The notes below the pieces were generated by a model. The model saw only the letters and a program-made list of their open reading frames with translations. It made no database searches and was not told where the DNA came from. The position numbers and the translations under genes are program-made. Shown piece by piece: positions 6,796 to 8,476 of a DNA stretch of 8,476 nucleotides; the first letter of the stretch is position 1; each line of letters opens with the position of its first letter. This DNA comes from an uncultured Lachnospiraceae bacterium (GTDB lineage: Bacteria > Bacillota_A > Clostridia > Lachnospirales > Lachnospiraceae), in NCBI GenBank assembly GCA_902795985.1, contig CADBNG010000312.1:1-8476 (forward strand). The letters are read 5' to 3'.

Positions 6796-7386
6796 TCAGC
6801 GGGCTATGATCCCGGTAATAAAGATCTCAATGCCTATTCCGATGAGAATCACTCCGCCCAGTACGGACGCTTTCCCGGCAAGCCGGGTACCGAAGCTCCG
6901 GCCGATGCGAAGGCCGCAGGAACAAATGACAAAGGTTACCCCTCCGATGATGAGACCTGCCGCCAGTGCCTGGGCGGCATTGTATTTTGCAATAGTAAAG
7001 CCCACCGACAGGGCATCGATGGAAGTCGCCACGCCCTGGATCAGTAATGTGCCGGGCTTCAGGACGATATCCGCCTGCTCTTCACCACCGCCGCGGATTC
7101 CTTCCATCAGCATTTTTCCGCCGATGAACAGAAGCAGCGCCAGCGCAATCCACGGTATGGCCCTCTGGAAAGCGGAAAAGGCCTCCGCAATTCTGTGTAC
7201 GCAAAACCATCCGATCACCGGCATCAGGAACTGAAACGCCGCGAAAGTCAGCGGGATCATGACCCTCATGCCGCGGGACATCTTCGGCGCGTTCAGGCCA
7301 TTGGCCATCGACACCGAAAAGGCATCCATCGCAAGGCCCACCCCCAGCAGGATACTGTTGATTATAAAAGAACCGAGGTTACTCAT
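6796..7386 (-). CDS. mntP: Manganese efflux pump MntP
   Basis: The 196-residue, six-helix protein belongs to the MntP (YebN, DUF204) family, which exports Mn2+ across the cytoplasmic membrane. Its two repeat units each have the conserved acidic motif: AMDAFSVSMANG near residue 20 and SIDALSVGFTIA near residue 124, where the aspartates are the likely metal ligands. The start chosen is the ATG at 7386, which puts the first motif at the usual distance from the N-terminus and has a GGTGA nearby. A TTG at 7410 would add eight residues. Length is close to the usual 180-190. A short inverted repeat (6778-6783 with 6793-6798) overlaps the stop codon but has no U run. Expression is from the promoter at 7505-7533, with a long leader. 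Confidence 0.93.
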   Translation of the reverse strand: MSNLGSFIINSILLGVGLAMDAFSVSMANGLNAPKMSRGMRVMIPLTFAAFQFLMPVIGWFCVHRIAEAFSAFQRAIPWIALALLLFIGGKMLMEGIRGGGEEQADIVLKPGTLLIQGVATSIDALSVGFTIAKYNAAQALAAGLIIGGVTFVICSCGLRIGRSFGTRLAGKASVLGGVILIGIGIEIFITGIIAR

Positions 7387-7498
7387 ATCATCATTCACCG
7401 GACATCTCAATACTCTCTGTTTGCCGGAGTTCTTTCCGTTGCGAAAACATGTTCACAGCCCTGCTGCCCAAAAACTCCCGGGGAACCCGAATCGGTAT
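7387..7498 (-). promoter_or_regulatory. Structured 5' leader of mntP
   Basis: About 110 bases lie between the predicted start of transcription and the ATG. A long stem pairs 7424-7435 with 7470-7481 (11 bp with a single-base bulge and one G-U pair) around a 34-base loop. Many mntP genes are governed by the yybP-ykoY manganese riboswitch, but its conserved GGGGAGUAG and GCAAGACC-type segments are not seen, so this may be another kind of leader control. The role is inferred. Confidence 0.4.
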
Positions 7499-7504
7499 AT
7501 TGTT

Positions 7505-7533
7505 ACTATACAGAATGGAACTGCCGCTTTCAA
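7505..7533 (-). promoter_or_regulatory. Sigma-A promoter of mntP
   Basis: On the minus strand TTGAAA (7528-7533, five of six) and TATAGT (7505-7510, five of six) are separated by exactly 17 bases. An AT-rich tract with a run of six T on the minus strand lies upstream at 7555-7570 and may act as an UP element. Confidence 0.75.
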
Positions 7534-7574
7534 TGGATTAGTCCGGTTTATTGCAAAAAAGCAAACAAATAGAT

Positions 7575-7614
7575 CCTGCAGGGTTGCTTGAGTATTGCTT
7601 ACATGTCTGCAGAC
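7575..7614. promoter_or_regulatory. Pair of CTGCAG palindromes upstream of mntP promoter
   Basis: CCTGCAGG (7575-7582) and GTCTGCAGAC (7605-7614) are perfect palindromes sharing a CTGCAG core, with centres 31 bases apart (about three helical turns). They lie between the ABC gene terminator and the -35 box of mntP, where an activator or repressor might bind. Function is inferred, and chance is not excluded. Confidence 0.25.
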
Positions 7615-7615
7615 G

Positions 7616-7652
7616 TATAAAAAGAACCCCCTGGCAAACCTGGGGATTCTTT
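7616..7652 (-). terminator. Intrinsic terminator of the ABC transporter gene
   Basis: On the minus strand an 11-bp stem with one G-U pair (7642-7652 with 7621-7631) carries an inner two-pair extension and is followed by a U-rich stretch. It lies about 36 bases after the stop of the ABC gene and separates it from mntP. Confidence 0.85.
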
Positions 7653-7688
7653 CCATATGTCTGTATTCGCAGTAAAACAGATTATCTC

Positions 7689-8476
7689 TTATGACGTGGC
7701 CGCGATCTTCCACGAAGCGGCCTCCTGCCGGCCTTCCACAAAGTTCTTATAGATGCCTTCCTGCTTCAGGAGCTCATCATGTGTTCCTTTCTGAGCGATC
7801 CTTCCGTTGTCGATCACAAAGATCTGGTCTGCGTGACGCACCGTCTTCAGGCGGTGAGCAATCATGATGATCGTCTTTTCTTTGGTCAGCGCTTCGATCG
7901 CTGCAGTCAGTTCCGTTTCGTTTTCAGGGTCCACATTTGCCGTCGCTTCATCCAGAATGATGATCGGCGCATCCTTCATGATAGCTCGGGTAATGGAGAT
8001 GCGCTGCTTCTCCCCGCCGGACACACTTGCGCCGCCTTCACCGATGATTGTCTCATAACCGTCAGGAAGAGACAGAATGAAATCGTGGCATTTTGCTTTC
8101 TTCGCTGCTTCAATGACCCGCTCCATGGAAGCTTCCGGCTCCCCGAAGCGGATATTATTGGCAACAGTATCTTCAAAAAGATAGACGTTCTGGAAAACAA
8201 AGCTGAAGTTCTTCATCAGGGAATCGAAGCTGTAGTCTTTCCCGTTCTTCCCTCCCAAGAGCACTTCCCCCTCCTGAACGTCCCAGAACCGGGCCATCAG
8301 ATGGCACAGTGTCGTTTTCCCGCCGCCGGACGGTCCAACAAAAGCCGTTGTGGTTTTCTCGGGAATACACAGGCTTACCCCATCGATAATCTTCTTTTTG
8401 TCGTAAGAAAAACCGACGTTTTTCAGCTCGATATCCCGTTTCTTTGGAGTGATCTCCGCTCCGTCGATATCCATGG
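7689..8476 (-). CDS. ABC exporter ATPase domain, 5'-truncated by the window edge
   Basis: The visible 262 or so residues are a complete nucleotide-binding domain of an ABC exporter: Walker A GPSGGGKT, Q-loop near FVFQN, signature VSGGEKQ, Walker B IIILDEA, D-loop ANVDPEN, and the H-loop histidine in IAHRL. The methionine near the edge sits in a PxMDxDG-like linker typical of fused membrane-plus-ATPase half transporters, so the true start and the membrane domain almost certainly lie beyond base 8476. The short C-terminal tail after the H-loop (THDELLKQEGIYKNF) is normal for this class. It is the last gene of its transcript and has its own terminator. The substrate cannot be told; partner half transporter and other genes would be outside the window. 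Confidence 0.93.
   Translation of the reverse strand, partial: MDIDGAEITPKKRDIELKNVGFSYDKKKIIDGVSLCIPEKTTTAFVGPSGGGKTTLCHLMARFWDVQEGEVLLGGKNGKDYSFDSLMKNFSFVFQNVYLFEDTVANNIRFGEPEASMERVIEAAKKAKCHDFILSLPDGYETIIGEGGASVSGGEKQRISITRAIMKDAPIIILDEATANVDPENETELTAAIEALTKEKTIIMIAHRLKTVRHADQIFVIDNGRIAQKGTHDELLKQEGIYKNFVEGRQEAASWKIAATS

Noticed and set aside
6778..6798. Possible terminator between the TauE-kinase gene and mntP
   Set aside because: Only six base pairs and no U run on either strand.
7387..7540. yybP-ykoY manganese riboswitch
   Set aside because: The conserved aptamer segments could not be found by eye on the minus strand, though a divergent form cannot be excluded.
1..8476. CRISPR array, tRNA, rRNA or insertion sequence
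   Set aside because: No regularly spaced repeats, tRNA-like cloverleaf, rRNA segments or transposase gene were seen.

Overview
The window looks like chromosomal DNA of a moderately GC-rich, low-redundancy Gram-positive anaerobe of the Clostridia/Firmicutes type. The support is purine-rich Shine-Dalgarno sites, Firmicute-style promoters, intrinsic terminators, and proteins that read as Firmicute family members (a PLD-type cardiolipin synthase, a SirTM-like sirtuin, a small TetR regulator, MntP). A species cannot be named from the sequence.

Layout, left to right. (1) 1-156 holds a compact structured RNA candidate on the + strand, with a closing stem and a perfect two-stem H-type pseudoknot; raiA-motif RNA is the best guess for its identity. 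(2) A promoter-bearing AT-rich leader leads into a cardiolipin synthase gene (333-1904, +), which ends in a strong, symmetrical hairpin terminator shared with the convergent operon. (3) 2021-4423 is a three-gene minus-strand operon, read in the order SirTM-like sirtuin, unknown 173-aa protein, and DUF5131 (phage Gp37/Gp68-type three-cysteine) protein. (4) A TetR regulator (4535-5071, -) is divergent from a 504-aa membrane protein (5231-6745, +). That protein joins a TauE/SafE permease to a complete SEC59/VTE5-type polyprenol (CTP-dependent lipid) kinase domain. A 12-bp perfect palindrome sits in the spacer of the promoters that serve both genes. (5) A convergent mntP manganese exporter (6796-7386, -) has a good sigma-A promoter and an unusually long, structured leader. 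(6) The window ends inside an ABC exporter ATPase gene (7689-8476, -), which has its own intrinsic terminator.

How the genes may work together. The sirtuin operon is the most likely undescribed system. Its sirtuin has the SirTM scaffold and the H-to-Q change of ADP-ribosylating sirtuins, but it has lost three of the four zinc cysteines. It also lacks the GcvH-L, lipoate ligase and macrodomain partners of known SirTM operons, and travels instead with a predicted Fe-S (three-Cys) protein and an unrecognised protein. This suggests an NAD-linked modification pathway with a different target. The TetR/TauE-kinase pair looks like a self-contained, ligand-inducible module that couples anion or organic-acid export to phosphorylation of a lipid alcohol. 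Cardiolipin synthase, MntP and the ABC exporter are membrane or homeostasis functions with no obvious link to these modules.
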